Origin: Oscillospiraceae bacterium
Lineage (GTDB): Bacteria > Bacillota > Clostridia > Oscillospirales > Acutalibacteraceae
Direction of reading: 5' to 3'
DNA: 64,000 nt
Assembly: GCA_910574935.1 (NCBI GenBank)
Contig: CAJTCU010000001.1
Coordinates: 669,695-733,694 of the forward strand
Numbering within the stretch: the stretch's first letter is position 1; each line of letters opens with the position of its first letter. Shown in pieces: positions 33,954 to 42,622 of the stretch. Under the pieces are notes generated by a model. It was not told the origin of the DNA. It made no database searches and was given only the letters and a program-made list of their open reading frames with translations. A program made the position numbers and the translations under genes.

Positions 33954-34343
33954 TCAATAGGTCTCCGCGTCCATTCCAGAGCTGCCCTCCAGCCGCAGCA
34001 CCACCCGCCCCGGCAGGCAGACGGCGGTTTCTCCGGCATGGGTGATCCGGCCGGTGCGCACGCAGGTCTGGTCAGGGCAGCCAGAGGCCAACACGCGGGC
34101 GCCCTGGGGGGAAAACTCCACAGTTACTTCAATGCCCTCCTGCCCGGTAACGGTCAGCGTTTCCGGGCCCGAGAGTTGGGAGAGCTGCCGGGCGGCTATG
34201 GGCTTGCCATCCACCAGCAGCGCGGCGGTTTGGCCGGGAGCCGCCAGAACCGGGGGAAGCAGGGCCAGCAGCAGAAGCACCGCAGCCCCGGCGAAAAAGG
34301 GAAGGTCGCGCTTAGAGAGAAATTTGCGGGTGTGTAAATTCAT
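33954..34343 (-). CDS. NusG domain II-containing protein
   Basis: A 129-residue protein with one N-terminal TM helix (about 14-34, LPFFAGAAVLLLLALLPPVLA) and an extracytoplasmic NusG_II (DUF1312) domain. The pattern includes VDGKPI, TVEFSPQGARVLASGCPDQTCVRTGRITHAGETAVCLPGRVVLRLEG with its conserved CPDQTCV. Such proteins regularly sit before the Gx transporter gene in Clostridia, with a suggested role near flavin/quinone membrane systems, but function is not established. GGAGG lies 6 nt before the start. Confidence 0.88.
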   Translation of the reverse strand: MNLHTRKFLSKRDLPFFAGAAVLLLLALLPPVLAAPGQTAALLVDGKPIAARQLSQLSGPETLTVTGQEGIEVTVEFSPQGARVLASGCPDQTCVRTGRITHAGETAVCLPGRVVLRLEGSSGMDAETY

Positions 34344-34386
34344 AAAAGGCCTCCGGAATAAAATGAGAGAACACAGGGCGTTTTTT

Positions 34387-34593
34387 TCAGTCCTCTTTTG
34401 TATCCTCCGAAGGCTTTTTTCGGAAGCTCCTTCTGGCCCCGTGGCGTCTGCGGACGCTCTCTGTCAGCAGATATTCGATCTGCCCGTTAATGGACCGGAA
34501 GTCATCCTCGGCCCAGGCCGCCAGCTCTTTCCACAGGCTGGGGGATATTCGCAGCAGAATCTGCTTTTTACCCTTCTCGTTTTTCTCGTCCAT
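34387..34593 (-). CDS. Arc/RHH-type small DNA-binding protein
   Basis: A 68-residue basic protein. A ribbon-helix-helix pattern is visible ([41 protein letters not shown]), as in Arc-type repressors. It begins 4 nt after the SPFH stop and is surely cotranscribed. A candidate binding site is the 23-bp palindrome over the operon promoter (35696-35718), which would give autoregulation; this is inference. Confidence 0.82.
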   Translation of the reverse strand: MDEKNEKGKKQILLRISPSLWKELAAWAEDDFRSINGQIEYLLTESVRRRHGARRSFRKKPSEDTKED

Positions 34594-34597
34594 ATTG

Positions 34598-35623
34598 CTA
34601 ATAAATAGAGCCGCTGTTCACCACCGGCTGGGCGTCCTTACTGCCGCAAAGCACCACCAGCAGGTTGCTGACCATAGCAGCTTTCCGCTCGTCGTCCAGT
34701 TCTACCACCTGGTCCGCGTTCAGCTGGTCCAGGGCCATTTCCACCATGCCCACGGCGCCCTCCACAATCTTCTTCCGGGCGGCCACCACAGCCTCGGCCT
34801 GCTGCCTTTGCAGCATAGCGGCGGCGATCTCTGGGGCATAGCTTAGGTGGGTAATGCGCACTTCCAAAATCTCCAGCCCGGCAATGGACACCCGCTTTTG
34901 CAGGTCCTGGCGCATCATTTCCGCAATCTCCTGGCTGCTGCCCCGCAGGGTTTTTTCGTTTACGTCGCCCTCGTCCATCAGGTCATAGGGGTACATGCGG
35001 GTAATGTTCCGGGTGGCGGAGTCGCATTGGGTAGAGAGGAAGGTCCGGTAGTTCTGCACGTTGAACACAGCTTTTGTGGTGTCCACAATACGCCAAATCA
35101 CAATGGTCCCAATAATAATGGGGTTGCCCCGCTCGTCGTTGACGGTCTGTTTTTCATTATTAAGGGTCATGGTTTTCAGGCTGATTTTCTTGTTGCCGCC
35201 GCCCACATAGTTCATACTGCCGTTGGCACCCATAGAAAAGCTGCTTCGTTCCGATCCGGGGTTGATGCCCGAGCAGAAGATGTTGGTCCAGTAGAATCCA
35301 TCCTTTTTCAGGGTGCCGTAGTACTTGCCAAACAGGGTGAGCACCAGGGCCTCGTTGGGGTTCAGCACGTGAAAGCCCGCGCACAAAAACCCTGCGGCCA
35401 CGATGATGAGCACACCGCCGAACAGCTCCAGCATTCCCAGAGCGCTTACAGCGTCCTCGTTGCCCATTTCCACAGTGTACTGCACCAGGGTGACAATACC
35501 CATTACCAGGGCCAGAACGCCCAGGGCAAAGACCAGCAGGATCATAAGCAGCATGGCAAAGCCGCTGGCAGCCTTTGCGGGCTTTTCGGTGTAACGGTTG
35601 ACAGTCATTTCGTTGTTTTCCAT
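34598..35623 (-). CDS. SPFH/Band-7 domain membrane protein
   Basis: A 341-residue protein. Two N-terminal hydrophobic segments (about 18-45 and 60-85) precede an SPFH domain ([64 protein letters not shown]) and a C-terminal region with an alanine-rich [25 protein letters not shown] helix that is expected to form oligomers. SPFH proteins scaffold membrane microdomains. It leads an operon with the RHH gene, driven by a perfect consensus promoter. GAAAGGG precedes the ATG. Confidence 0.93.
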   Translation of the reverse strand: MENNEMTVNRYTEKPAKAASGFAMLLMILLVFALGVLALVMGIVTLVQYTVEMGNEDAVSALGMLELFGGVLIIVAAGFLCAGFHVLNPNEALVLTLFGKYYGTLKKDGFYWTNIFCSGINPGSERSSFSMGANGSMNYVGGGNKKISLKTMTLNNEKQTVNDERGNPIIIGTIVIWRIVDTTKAVFNVQNYRTFLSTQCDSATRNITRMYPYDLMDEGDVNEKTLRGSSQEIAEMMRQDLQKRVSIAGLEILEVRITHLSYAPEIAAAMLQRQQAEAVVAARKKIVEGAVGMVEMALDQLNADQVVELDDERKAAMVSNLLVVLCGSKDAQPVVNSGSIY

Positions 35624-35695
35624 AATTGAGAGACCCTTTCTCCGCCCAGGGGGCAGTCTATGTATTTCGGAGCCACCGTAGAGCTGGCTCCGGCG

Positions 35696-35718
35696 TTTGA
35701 TATTATTATAATATCAAA
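35696..35718. promoter_or_regulatory. Palindromic operator TTTGATATTA-TTA-TAATATCAAA
   Basis: A perfect 10-bp dyad around a 3-nt centre that covers the -10 hexamer of the SPFH promoter, a position expected for a repressor. Confidence 0.7.
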
Positions 35719-35733
35719 ACAAGATGATGTCAA
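35705..35733 (-). promoter_or_regulatory. Perfect sigma-A promoter of the SPFH operon
   Basis: Minus strand: TTGACA (35728-35733), 17-nt spacer, TATAAT (35705-35710). Confidence 0.88.
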
Positions 35734-36033
35734 TAGCTGTACTGAAATTATTTGGGGAGTTTTGGCAGGCGGCTTGCAGGGGCGGCACATATGCCGGACC
35801 GTTTGTCGCGAATTGCGCTAGCTTTTGTCAGTGGGGGTGCGGTACTATTTGGCGGGAAGCCGCTGTTGGTCCACTGTTTCGGCGGTGTTCCACCCGCGAA
35901 AAGCGCTGGCTGGGGACGCCGCCCGATTGCCCCCGGCTGAATCTGCGCTGAACGGCGGCCACTGGCGGCCAGCGCCCCCCTGACCGGGTTCTCCCTTTGT
36001 GTGCTTTCTCTTGAGACTTGGCGGTAAAACCGC
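35734..36033. other. Divergent spacer without genes
   Basis: No credible coding sequence; GC-rich patches only. Confidence 0.4.
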
Positions 36034-36062
36034 TTGCACCCGGCCCCTATCTTTGCTATAAT
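36034..36062 (+). promoter_or_regulatory. Promoter of the epimerase operon
   Basis: TTGCAC (36034-36039), 17-nt spacer, TATAAT (36057-36062), with an extended -10 TGCTATAAT. Confidence 0.75.
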
Positions 36063-36091
36063 GAGAAAAATACCGAAAGGGGCGTCTTAAC

Positions 36092-36979
36092 ATGCTTTAT
36101 ACCATTACGGATGGAAGCTTTACCGCGAAAATTGATTCTCTGGGGGCCCAGCTGGTCTCCCTTACCGGGCCTGACGGCTTCGAGTATATCTGGGTGGGGG
36201 ACAAGGCCTACTGGGGCGGCCACGCGCCTGTGCTGTTTCCTATTGTGGGGGCTCTGCGGGAGGGTAAAACCCAAATCGGCGGCAAATGGTACCATATGGG
36301 CCGCCACGGCTTTGCCCGCACTTCTGAATTTACTGCGGAAGAGGAGCCTGCTGGAAATAGCGTTGCCCTGACCCTTCGGGCCTCTGACGAGACCAAAGAG
36401 GCCTATCCCTTTGATTTCGCCTTTACAGTGACCTATACCCTGGAAAACGGCGGGCTGACCACAACCTTTACGGTGGAGAACACGGGCGGCGTACCTCTGC
36501 CCTTCTCGGTGGGGGGGCATCCGGGCTTTAACCTGCCGGTGGGAGAGGAGGCCGCTTTTGAGGACTACACCCTTCAGTTCTCTCAGGCCGAGACCCAGCG
36601 GTGCCCGGTCATTGACCTTACCACCGGCCTCATCGACTGGGACCGCCATGCCTTTACGATGGAGAACCAGACCGAGGTCCCCCTGCGGCACAGTCTCTTT
36701 TACCAGGACGCCCTGGTGTTTGAGGGGCTGAACTCTCATATCATCCGTATTGTGAACAAGGCCACCGGCAAGGGCATTGAGATGGACTTTAGCGGCTTCC
36801 CCCTGCTAGGGGTGTGGTCCGCTGTGAACGACGGGCCCTACGTCTGCCTGGAACCCTGGACCGGCTGTGCCACCCTGCAAAGTGAGGGGGACGTGTTTGA
36901 GAAGAAGAAGGGCATGGCCGCCCTGGCCCCAGGAGAGAAAAGCGTCCATCGCTTTTTGGTAAAGGTGCTGCGGCCATGA
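36092..36979 (+). CDS. Aldose 1-epimerase family protein (LacX/YeaD-like)
   Basis: A 295-residue galactose mutarotase-fold protein. Conserved features: N-terminal AKIDSLGAQLVSLTGPDGFEYIW, PVLFPIVG, HGFARTSEF, GGHPGFNLP with the catalytic histidine, and the C-terminal CLEPWTG with a catalytic glutamate. It interconverts anomers of an aldose or sugar phosphate; the substrate is unknown. AAAGGGG precedes the ATG. It overlaps the next gene by 4 nt. Confidence 0.9.
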   Translation: MLYTITDGSFTAKIDSLGAQLVSLTGPDGFEYIWVGDKAYWGGHAPVLFPIVGALREGKTQIGGKWYHMGRHGFARTSEFTAEEEPAGNSVALTLRASDETKEAYPFDFAFTVTYTLENGGLTTTFTVENTGGVPLPFSVGGHPGFNLPVGEEAAFEDYTLQFSQAETQRCPVIDLTTGLIDWDRHAFTMENQTEVPLRHSLFYQDALVFEGLNSHIIRIVNKATGKGIEMDFSGFPLLGVWSAVNDGPYVCLEPWTGCATLQSEGDVFEKKKGMAALAPGEKSVHRFLVKVLRP

Positions 36980-37284
36980 CGGATTGGAAACAGCTGCAAA
37001 AAGATGTGTATAAAAATAAGGTGGACCGCGGCTTCAACATCACCGATGTGAACATGGAGTTCTGCCACCTGTATGGCGAGGTGGGCGAGGCCTACGCCGC
37101 CTATCGCAAGAAGCTTCCGGATCTGGGAGAGGAGCTGGCCGATGTGGCCATCTACCTGCTGGGGCTGGCGGAAATTTTAGGCGTGGACCTGGAGGATGAG
37201 GTGCTGCGCAAGGTGCAGATCAACCAAAACCGGCGCTATGTGGCAGAAAACGGCGTACTGCGCCGGGTGGAGGAGCAGACATGA
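36976..37284 (+). CDS. MazG-like nucleotide pyrophosphohydrolase
   Basis: A 102-residue all-alpha NTP-PPase of the MazG/iMazG type. The metal-binding helices carry EFCHLYGEVGEAYAAYRKK and DLGEELADVAIYLLGLAEILGVDL, the E-x3-E / E-x3-D pattern of the family. The single-domain length fits house-cleaning enzymes that remove non-canonical NTPs. The start overlaps the epimerase stop (ATGA), and its own stop overlaps the HAD start in the same way, so the three are tightly coupled. Confidence 0.88.
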   Translation: MTDWKQLQKDVYKNKVDRGFNITDVNMEFCHLYGEVGEAYAAYRKKLPDLGEELADVAIYLLGLAEILGVDLEDEVLRKVQINQNRRYVAENGVLRRVEEQT

Positions 37285-38099
37285 TCAAGCTGTTGGCCTT
37301 TGACTTGGACGGCACCACCATTGTGAACCATTGGGAGCTTCCAGAGCCCAACCGTTTAGCCCTATTGGCCGCGGCAGAAAGGGGCGTAGAACTGGTGCCC
37401 GCCACGGGGCGGATGCTGAACTTTTTGCCCAAAAGTGTTCGGGCGCTGCCTGTGCGGTACGTAATCACCTCCAACGGCGGCATGGTCTACGACCTGCAAG
37501 AGGACCGCCCTTTGGCGGAAAACCTTATTCCCAACCCTCAGGCCCAGGAGATCCAGGAGATCCTGGAGGACTACGACCTCTATATTGAGTACTATACCCA
37601 CGGCAGCCCTGTTACCAGCCGGAACCTGCGGCGGCGGGCCCTGGCTGAGATGCTGCCCAAAAAGAAGCACTGGCTGGTGGAGGACAAGGACTATCATCTG
37701 GTAGAGGACCTGGGGCATATGTTGCGGGAAACTGGAATGTGCCCGGAAAAGCTGAACCTGCCCTATCTGCCCCCAGAGATCCGGGAAGAGCTGTGGCGGC
37801 GGCTAAGGGCTCTGGGCGGGCTGCGGATCACCTCCAGCATTGCGGACAATATGGAGATTAACAGCGAGACAGCCCATAAGGGCGCGGCCCTAAAGGCACT
37901 GGCCGAGGCCCTGGGGCTGAAACGGGAAGAGCTGATGGCCATAGGGGATAACGGCAATGACCTGACCATGCTGCAAGCGGCGGGGTGCTCGGTGGCAGTG
38001 GCAGACGCTGCGCCAGCGGCCCTGGCGGCCGCAGCGCATGTCACCGCCGCCCATGACCAGTGGGGGCTGGCCGAGGCAGTGAGCAGATATATTTTGTAG
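37281..38099 (+). CDS. Cof-type HAD-IIB family hydrolase
   Basis: A 272-residue phosphatase. HAD motif I DLDGTTI (residues 8-14), motif II SNGG, a type IIB cap (about 85-190), the motif III lysine in AHKGAALKALAEALGL and motif IV GDNGNDLTML are all present. Typical substrates are sugar phosphates and cofactors such as FMN or PLP precursors. It is the last gene of the epimerase operon and the last core gene before the accessory zone. Confidence 0.93.
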   Translation: MIKLLAFDLDGTTIVNHWELPEPNRLALLAAAERGVELVPATGRMLNFLPKSVRALPVRYVITSNGGMVYDLQEDRPLAENLIPNPQAQEIQEILEDYDLYIEYYTHGSPVTSRNLRRRALAEMLPKKKHWLVEDKDYHLVEDLGHMLRETGMCPEKLNLPYLPPEIREELWRRLRALGGLRITSSIADNMEINSETAHKGAALKALAEALGLKREELMAIGDNGNDLTMLQAAGCSVAVADAAPAALAAAAHVTAAHDQWGLAEAVSRYIL

Positions 38100-38139
38100 G
38101 CAAGGGGTAATTATTGGGATTGCGTTACGGGGGTATGGG

Positions 38140-38662
38140 TTAGGAGGCAGAGGGGTTCAACAGGATTACCCCTTTCCCGCAAAAGCCGCCATTCCAACCG
38201 CCCTGCCTTGCTTTTTCCCTGCGTCCGTTCATGGTCTGCTCAGTGATATTTTCCCGCGCAACCTCTGCAACCGCTGACAGGACAAATATGAGCAGTTTTC
38301 CGCTTGTCTGGGATGAATCAATCCCCTCCTCAATGCAGATAAGGTTCATCCCATAAGACGGAACAAACTTCAATGAATTTAGAATATCCGCCACATTTCT
38401 CCCAAAACGTGAAAGTTTATAGACCAGGATACACTCTATTTTCAACCCGTTTTTTATGTCGGACAGCATTTTCTTAAATACGGGTCGCCCTCGATGGACT
38501 TCCCCAATTTTCCTGCTCTTCATAGATACTGACAACTTCCATTTCCTCACGGTCTGCAAACCGTTTCAAGCTATTCTTCTGACCCTCAAGGCTATATCCG
38601 TCAACCGGTATCTCGGTACTTACTCTTGGATACAGAACACATTTCCTCCCTTCTCTGTTCAT
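38140..38662 (-). pseudogene. Large serine recombinase remnant
   Basis: Two frames together give the N-terminal catalytic domain of a Tn4451/TnpX-type recombinase. One gives CVLYPRVSTEIPVDGYSLEGQKNSLKRFA with the catalytic serine (38474-38662). After a frameshift near 38500 the other gives GRPVFKKMLSDIKNG...VYKLSRFGRNVADILNSLKF...GKLLIFVLSAVAEVARENITEQT. The frame ends at WNGGF, so the C-terminal DNA-binding part is missing. Not functional. Confidence 0.88.
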
Positions 38663-38883
38663 TCTGACAGCTCCTATAATTTGGAAAAATGCGATATGTA
38701 AGGTTGCGTAAGCCTACGCAACCCAGTCCAGTTCCTGCAAAACAAATCTTCCGTATTTTTCAGCCGCCTGCACCATAGCATTTATAAAGAAATCAAAGTT
38801 TTCTGCTTCGTCAGTTTCATTCTTTTGGTGTTCCCCATTATGAATTTTTTTGACATTTTTCATCTATATACCTTCGCAAAGCT
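38663..38883. other. Spacer with a remnant minus-strand open frame
   Basis: On the minus strand (about 38714-38840) a short frame reads ENFDFFINAMVQAAEKYGRFVLQEL without a good start; probably the decayed small ORF that precedes such recombinases. Confidence 0.35.
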
Positions 38884-38996
38884 TAGAGTCTGTTTGAAAA
38901 CTCCGAAACACGGTCAGTTTTGTCCAGAAATGGTGGCTTCGGCGTCAAAAATCCTAGAAAGGCGCCAGCATTTCTCCGATTTTAAAACAGACTCTA
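38884..38996. repeat. Family B repeat, short subtype copy B8 (113 bp)
   Basis: TAGAGTCTGTTTGAAAA ... TTTTAAAACAGACTCTA, near-identical to B3. The following bases TAGCCCTTGTTTGAAAAATAG look like a solo left end of the longer subtype, the same arrangement as B3 beside B4. Confidence 0.85.
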
Positions 38997-39053
38997 GCCC
39001 TTGTTTGAAAAATAGAAGTTGCCCAAAGCGAGAAAAAGTTTGATAATAGAAGG

Positions 39054-39378
39054 ATGAAACGATACGAATAGACAAAGGAAAATGAGAACAAATCAAACCG
39101 GCTGCTGCCACCAGCAGCAAGCAGGGAAGCGAGGACGTCCTCGAAAAGATAACCGAACGATGCTGAATGGAATGCTGTGGATTTGTCCGAAGCGGTGCAC
39201 AATGGCGGGAATTGCCGGAGGCTTACGGACCCTGGCAATCGGTATATGCCCGCTTTGCTAAGTGGCGTGGCAACAGCAGTCTGGAGAGGGTATTTCATGC
39301 GCTGTCTGCGGATGCAGATATGGAAAACCTGAGCATAGATTCCACTGGTATCAAGGTACATGAAAGTGCCAACGGGGG
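39054..39378 (+). pseudogene. IS5-family transposase fragment
   Basis: The start MKRYE is followed by an amber codon where L is expected, then KR-GRPRKDNRTMLNGMLW (39127 onward), a frameshift, and RSGAQWRELPEAYGPWQSVYARFAKW...LERVFHALSADADMENLSIDSTGIKVHESANGG. The last block contains the first catalytic aspartate. The frame then runs straight into an inverted RepA fragment at about 39375, so the rest of the transposase is lost. Confidence 0.82.
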
Positions 39379-39767
39379 GAACATCGGAAAACTGAACCAC
39401 TGGCATTTGCGGTATTTTCACATAAAGGCGGTTCGGTGCGTAGAAGCCCCGGCGTTCCCTCACCAGAAGCCCGGCCAGCGTCCAGCTCGTTCAGTGCGGC
39501 TTTTATGGCGGTGCTGCCTTTATCCAGCATTTCCGCTATCTTCGAAACAGGGTAGACAATATATGTCTTGCCCTCATTGTCCTGCCAGCCGTTCTTCTGT
39601 GAGAGTTCGGAACGGCCAAGGAGCGGCGAATAAAGCAGCTTTGCGGTCTGTGACAAGTCCATTTTCAGCAGGAAACGGGGATAGCGGAAAAACGGCGGCA
39701 TGATTGTTTCAATTGTGATGTATTCAGCTATGGTTTTCACCTCCTGTCTGTGGCTTCTGTTACGCAT
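39372..39767 (-). pseudogene. RepA-type replication initiator, frameshifted and 3'-truncated
   Basis: Minus-strand RYPRFLLKMDLSQTAKLLYSPLLGRSELSQKNGWQDNEGKTYIVYPVSKIAEMLDKGSTAIKAALNELDAG matches the N-terminal domain of RepA_N initiators from Gram-positive elements. A frameshift near 39480 is needed to continue into RRGFYAPNRLYVKIPQMPVVQF. At about 39375 the gene is cut by the IS5 fragment. Confidence 0.75.
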
Positions 39768-39840
39768 TTAAAACGGCTTTTCCGGGGGTAAAGGATAAAT
39801 ATACCGCATCCCCGTTGAGCAGTAGCCGGGAAGCCTTGAT

Positions 39841-40077
39841 TTACGGGGGTTCTGTATTTTCTAAAGCATGACATTTCCCTCTCTGTTTCCGCTTGCGCTG
39901 TGCGGCTCTGGTTCTTTTCATGCGTCCGGCACAATCGGGGCAGTATTTCCCCCGGTTGGACTTTGGGAGAAACTGACCGCCGCACTCGGTACAGCGTTTC
40001 AGTTCTGCCCGGTGCAAAAGGGCGGCTTCCAGCTTCCCGTCCAGCGGCAGCACGGCGGCAATGAACCAGCTCTTTGA
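39841..40077 (-). pseudogene. Zinc-ribbon protein fragment of an integrative element
   Basis: LEAALLHRAELKRCTECGGQFLPKSNRGKYCPDCAGRMKRTRAAQRKRKQRGK: a four-cysteine ribbon (CTEC...CPDC) with a basic tail, a small protein often found beside RepA in Gram-positive ICEs. Its N terminus is replaced by a TetR fragment in the same open frame. Function unknown. Confidence 0.55.
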
Positions 40078-40320
40078 TTGCTTCAAAAGGATTGTTTTCA
40101 AAAAAAGCTGGTTTCCCAATGTGTGCATAACTTCTTCTTTACTTTAAAAACAACGATCAAACATTCCTTTTTCCCCACCTACCATGTTCATAATATCGGA
40201 AATGGAAGTTTCCTCATATCCTATTGAAATAAATAACTGTTGTGCTGCATTGAGAATTCCCTTTTTCCATTGTTCCGTATTTTTTACAGATCGTGCCAAT
40301 TTTACATTTGGATCCTTTTA
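40075..40320 (-). pseudogene. TetR/AcrR regulator fragment
   Basis: On the minus strand ARSVKNTEQWKKGILNAAQQLFISIGYEETSISDIMNMVG, an N-terminal TetR HTH, continues to KGMFDRCF, then an ochre codon, then SKEEVMHTLGNQLF and a frameshift to FENNPFEAIKEL. The ligand-binding domain is absent; the fragment is fused on one side to a primase start and on the other to the zinc-ribbon gene. Confidence 0.65.
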
Positions 40321-40324
40321 GGTT

Positions 40325-40420
40325 TCCAGGCCCGTACCGTTGCAGGTAGGAGCGCAGGTCGATTTGCCGTGCCTGCTTAATCACGGCGGGGTCAAACTGC
40401 ACATAGCGGTTACTTGCCAT
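40325..40420 (-). pseudogene. 5' fragment of an element-encoded primase (DUF3991/TOPRIM type)
   Basis: MASNRYVQFDPAVIKQARQIDLRSYLQRYGPGNLK, preceded by a good start region, resembles the N terminus of ICE primase-like proteins. It is truncated after about 35 codons where the TetR fragment begins. Confidence 0.45.
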
Positions 40421-40562
40421 TCAAATAAAATCGCCTCCAGAAATAGATTTAGCCGAGGGGCTTTCTGTTAAGAAAACCTCTCGACTATGTAAAAGTAACA
40501 TTGAATTTTTGTAATTCCTCATCAACAAATTCCGGTTTGACAATGCAAATCAAGTGTTTGGT

Positions 40563-41621
40563 TTAATATTCCGCTTGTACAATTTTATGTAATATATTTG
40601 AAAACTCTTCCGATTTTGATTCAAGCAATCCATGTGTAGTGTTTTTCATAATAAACATCTGCTTGTACGGAGCGTCTATTTCGTCAAAATATTTCTGTGC
40701 AAGGTTAAAGTTCGTCTGATAATCCCTATCTCCGTTTATATTATAAAATGGCACTTTATAGTCAGTTTTGCTAAGTAATGAAAATTTTTCAAATTCCTTT
40801 GAGCCTAAAAACTCCAAATACACGCTGTAATCTGAAGAGAAGTTATTGTAAATATCTCCAAGTGAGTAATACGGATTAAACGCAACTGCTGCGATTACAT
40901 TATAATCTGTTCCGTCAACCATCATATTGTACCCATATCTTTCCATCAGGGCATTTTTCACAGTAAAATATTCATTTGTAAAATTGCCAGTGGTTAATTT
41001 TTCAATAAGCTGTTTGCTTTCTTCATCGTTCCCTATCCATTTAAGCGCTTCCTCCTTAAAGGCAATTTCATTCTGATAAAAGTCCACAAGCTGTCCTGTC
41101 CCGATATAGCATTCATAATATTCTGGATATTCAAGAACAAGGTTGCATCCGAAATATGTTCCCCAAGAATGACCAAGCAAGGTTATCTTATCCTTACCAA
41201 GATAGCCTAATAGATATTTTGTCATTTCTATGCCATCGCTCATCATCAGTTCGTAAGTCAGTGCGGTATCGTTTTGCTCAGAAGAATAGCTTTTTCCGCA
41301 ATTTCTCTGGTCCCATGTAACAACAGTATACACATCAGACCATTTTCTCGTGAATGCATAGTCATAAAGACTTGTTGACGAACCCGGTCCGCCATGCAGA
41401 TATAATAAAACGGGATTGTCCTTATCCTGTCCGTAAATACTTATCCACTGTTTTGTGCCATTTATATCTACATACATTTCTTCATTTATACCACCTTCAG
41501 GTGTACTGCTATAAATCCTCTGCCCGATACATCGAACAATCAGGAAAAGTGCAATGATGCAAACAAGTATGATAAATATCCATTTAAGTATCTTAAATAG
41601 AACTTTCCACCATTTCTTCAT
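40563..41621 (-). CDS. Membrane-anchored alpha/beta hydrolase, prolyl-iminopeptidase-like
   Basis: A 352-residue protein with an N-terminal TM helix (about 9-30, VLFKILKWIFIILVCIIALFLIV), placing the catalytic domain outside the membrane. Motifs: oxyanion HGGPGSS, WDQRNCGKSYSS, nucleophile elbow GHSWGT, acid D in INGDRDYQT, and H in TTHGLLE, the S33 peptidase pattern. The coding DNA is clearly AT-richer than the core genes, suggesting transfer. It is monocistronic and lies between element fragments. The substrate is unknown. Confidence 0.88.
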   Translation of the reverse strand: MKKWWKVLFKILKWIFIILVCIIALFLIVRCIGQRIYSSTPEGGINEEMYVDINGTKQWISIYGQDKDNPVLLYLHGGPGSSTSLYDYAFTRKWSDVYTVVTWDQRNCGKSYSSEQNDTALTYELMMSDGIEMTKYLLGYLGKDKITLLGHSWGTYFGCNLVLEYPEYYECYIGTGQLVDFYQNEIAFKEEALKWIGNDEESKQLIEKLTTGNFTNEYFTVKNALMERYGYNMMVDGTDYNVIAAVAFNPYYSLGDIYNNFSSDYSVYLEFLGSKEFEKFSLLSKTDYKVPFYNINGDRDYQTNFNLAQKYFDEIDAPYKQMFIMKNTTHGLLESKSEEFSNILHKIVQAEY

Positions 41622-41795
41622 TGTATTACTCCTTATAAATGCCGATTTGCAGATTTCATTATACCTCTAAATTATGAATTTTTCAAGTTACTCAAGGTAT
41701 TGCATCTCTGCCACATAGAAATTCTATTTCCATGCAGTTATGTAAAAGACGGCATCAGCTTCACGCCAACGCCGTCCTTTTTCTCGGTCAGTCCG

Positions 41796-42029
41796 TCATA
41801 AAATCCCTGCTTTTTTCAGATACCCCACGCTGTCATAGCAGCCACGGAAGTACATCGCCTGCATCTCCATGTCCGTGAGCTGGTTCTTCAGCTCCATCAT
41901 TTCGATGAAATCCGCACATTCTTTCTCGGCCAGCTCGCGTTCTGTCTTGCTGTCAAATCCGGCTAAACCCTTGGGATACTTCTCATAGGATGCCCTCAAT
42001 CTTGGCTTGAAGGGCTTTGTATTCCTCAT
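41796..42029 (-). CDS. Small hypothetical protein of an integrative element
   Basis: A 77-residue acidic, helix-rich protein (ERELAEKECADFIEMMELKNQLTDMEMQAMYFRGCYDSVGYLKKAGIL). I do not recognise a family. Its first codons overlap the decayed end of the helicase remnant in another frame. A hairpin (GACGGC...GCCGTC, 41750-41785) follows the stop. Confidence 0.45.
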   Translation of the reverse strand: MRNTKPFKPRLRASYEKYPKGLAGFDSKTERELAEKECADFIEMMELKNQLTDMEMQAMYFRGCYDSVGYLKKAGIL

Positions 42030-42031
42030 CC

Positions 42032-42622
42032 TCTTGGGATTTAATGCTCCCTGTCCTGTGGTTTCCTTTCAGGCTGTTCCTCGGTCTGTTCTGGCTCGGT
42101 ATCCATAACAGAGGTGTCTTTCTCGTCCAAATTCAGCTCAATATTGAGGACGTTCAGCCTGTCGTTCTCTTCTTTCAGCTCATCTTCAAAGGCAAAGGGC
42201 TTTAATACCTCGGTCTTTGCGTTGGCAAGCTACTCCAAAGTTTCCGCCTTTCGGGTCTTGGCAGCTTTCAGTCTGGCAGGGATTTTTCCAAACTCGTTTT
42301 CAATACGGGTCAGATTTCCCAGAGCGTCAGAGCCTAAATCCACCTTGTGCTTTGCCTTTCCGCAGAGATTAAGGCAGTAGTGGGTGTTGAAGCTGTCGCA
42401 ATAAGCCTCCATCTTAAAACCTCGGTAGCTGCCGATTTCCACGGAATTTGACAGCGGGTTTTCCTTGCAGACCGCAAGAAGCATCTCGCCTGCGTCTGCT
42501 TTCTCGGTATAGGTCACGCCCTTTAAGGTCATGGGGCATAACTTTTCCTCGCCCTGTGGCTTGTGCTGTTCGGCAAGGGCGGCGTCGCTTTCGTAGCTGG
42601 CGATGCGTTCCTCATATGCCAT
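42032..42622 (-). pseudogene. C-terminal remnant of an ICE DNA helicase/methylase protein
   Basis: The 42230-42622 frame (MAYEERIASYESDAALAEQHKPQGEEKLCPMTLKGVTYTEKADAGEMLL...YCLNLCGKAKHKVDLGSDALGNLTRIENEFGKIPARLK) is the tail of the very large SNF2-helicase-type proteins of Tn1549-like elements. It continues across frameshifts through FAFEDEL and MDTEPEQTEEQ. Only the tail survives; the catalytic part is gone. Confidence 0.6.
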
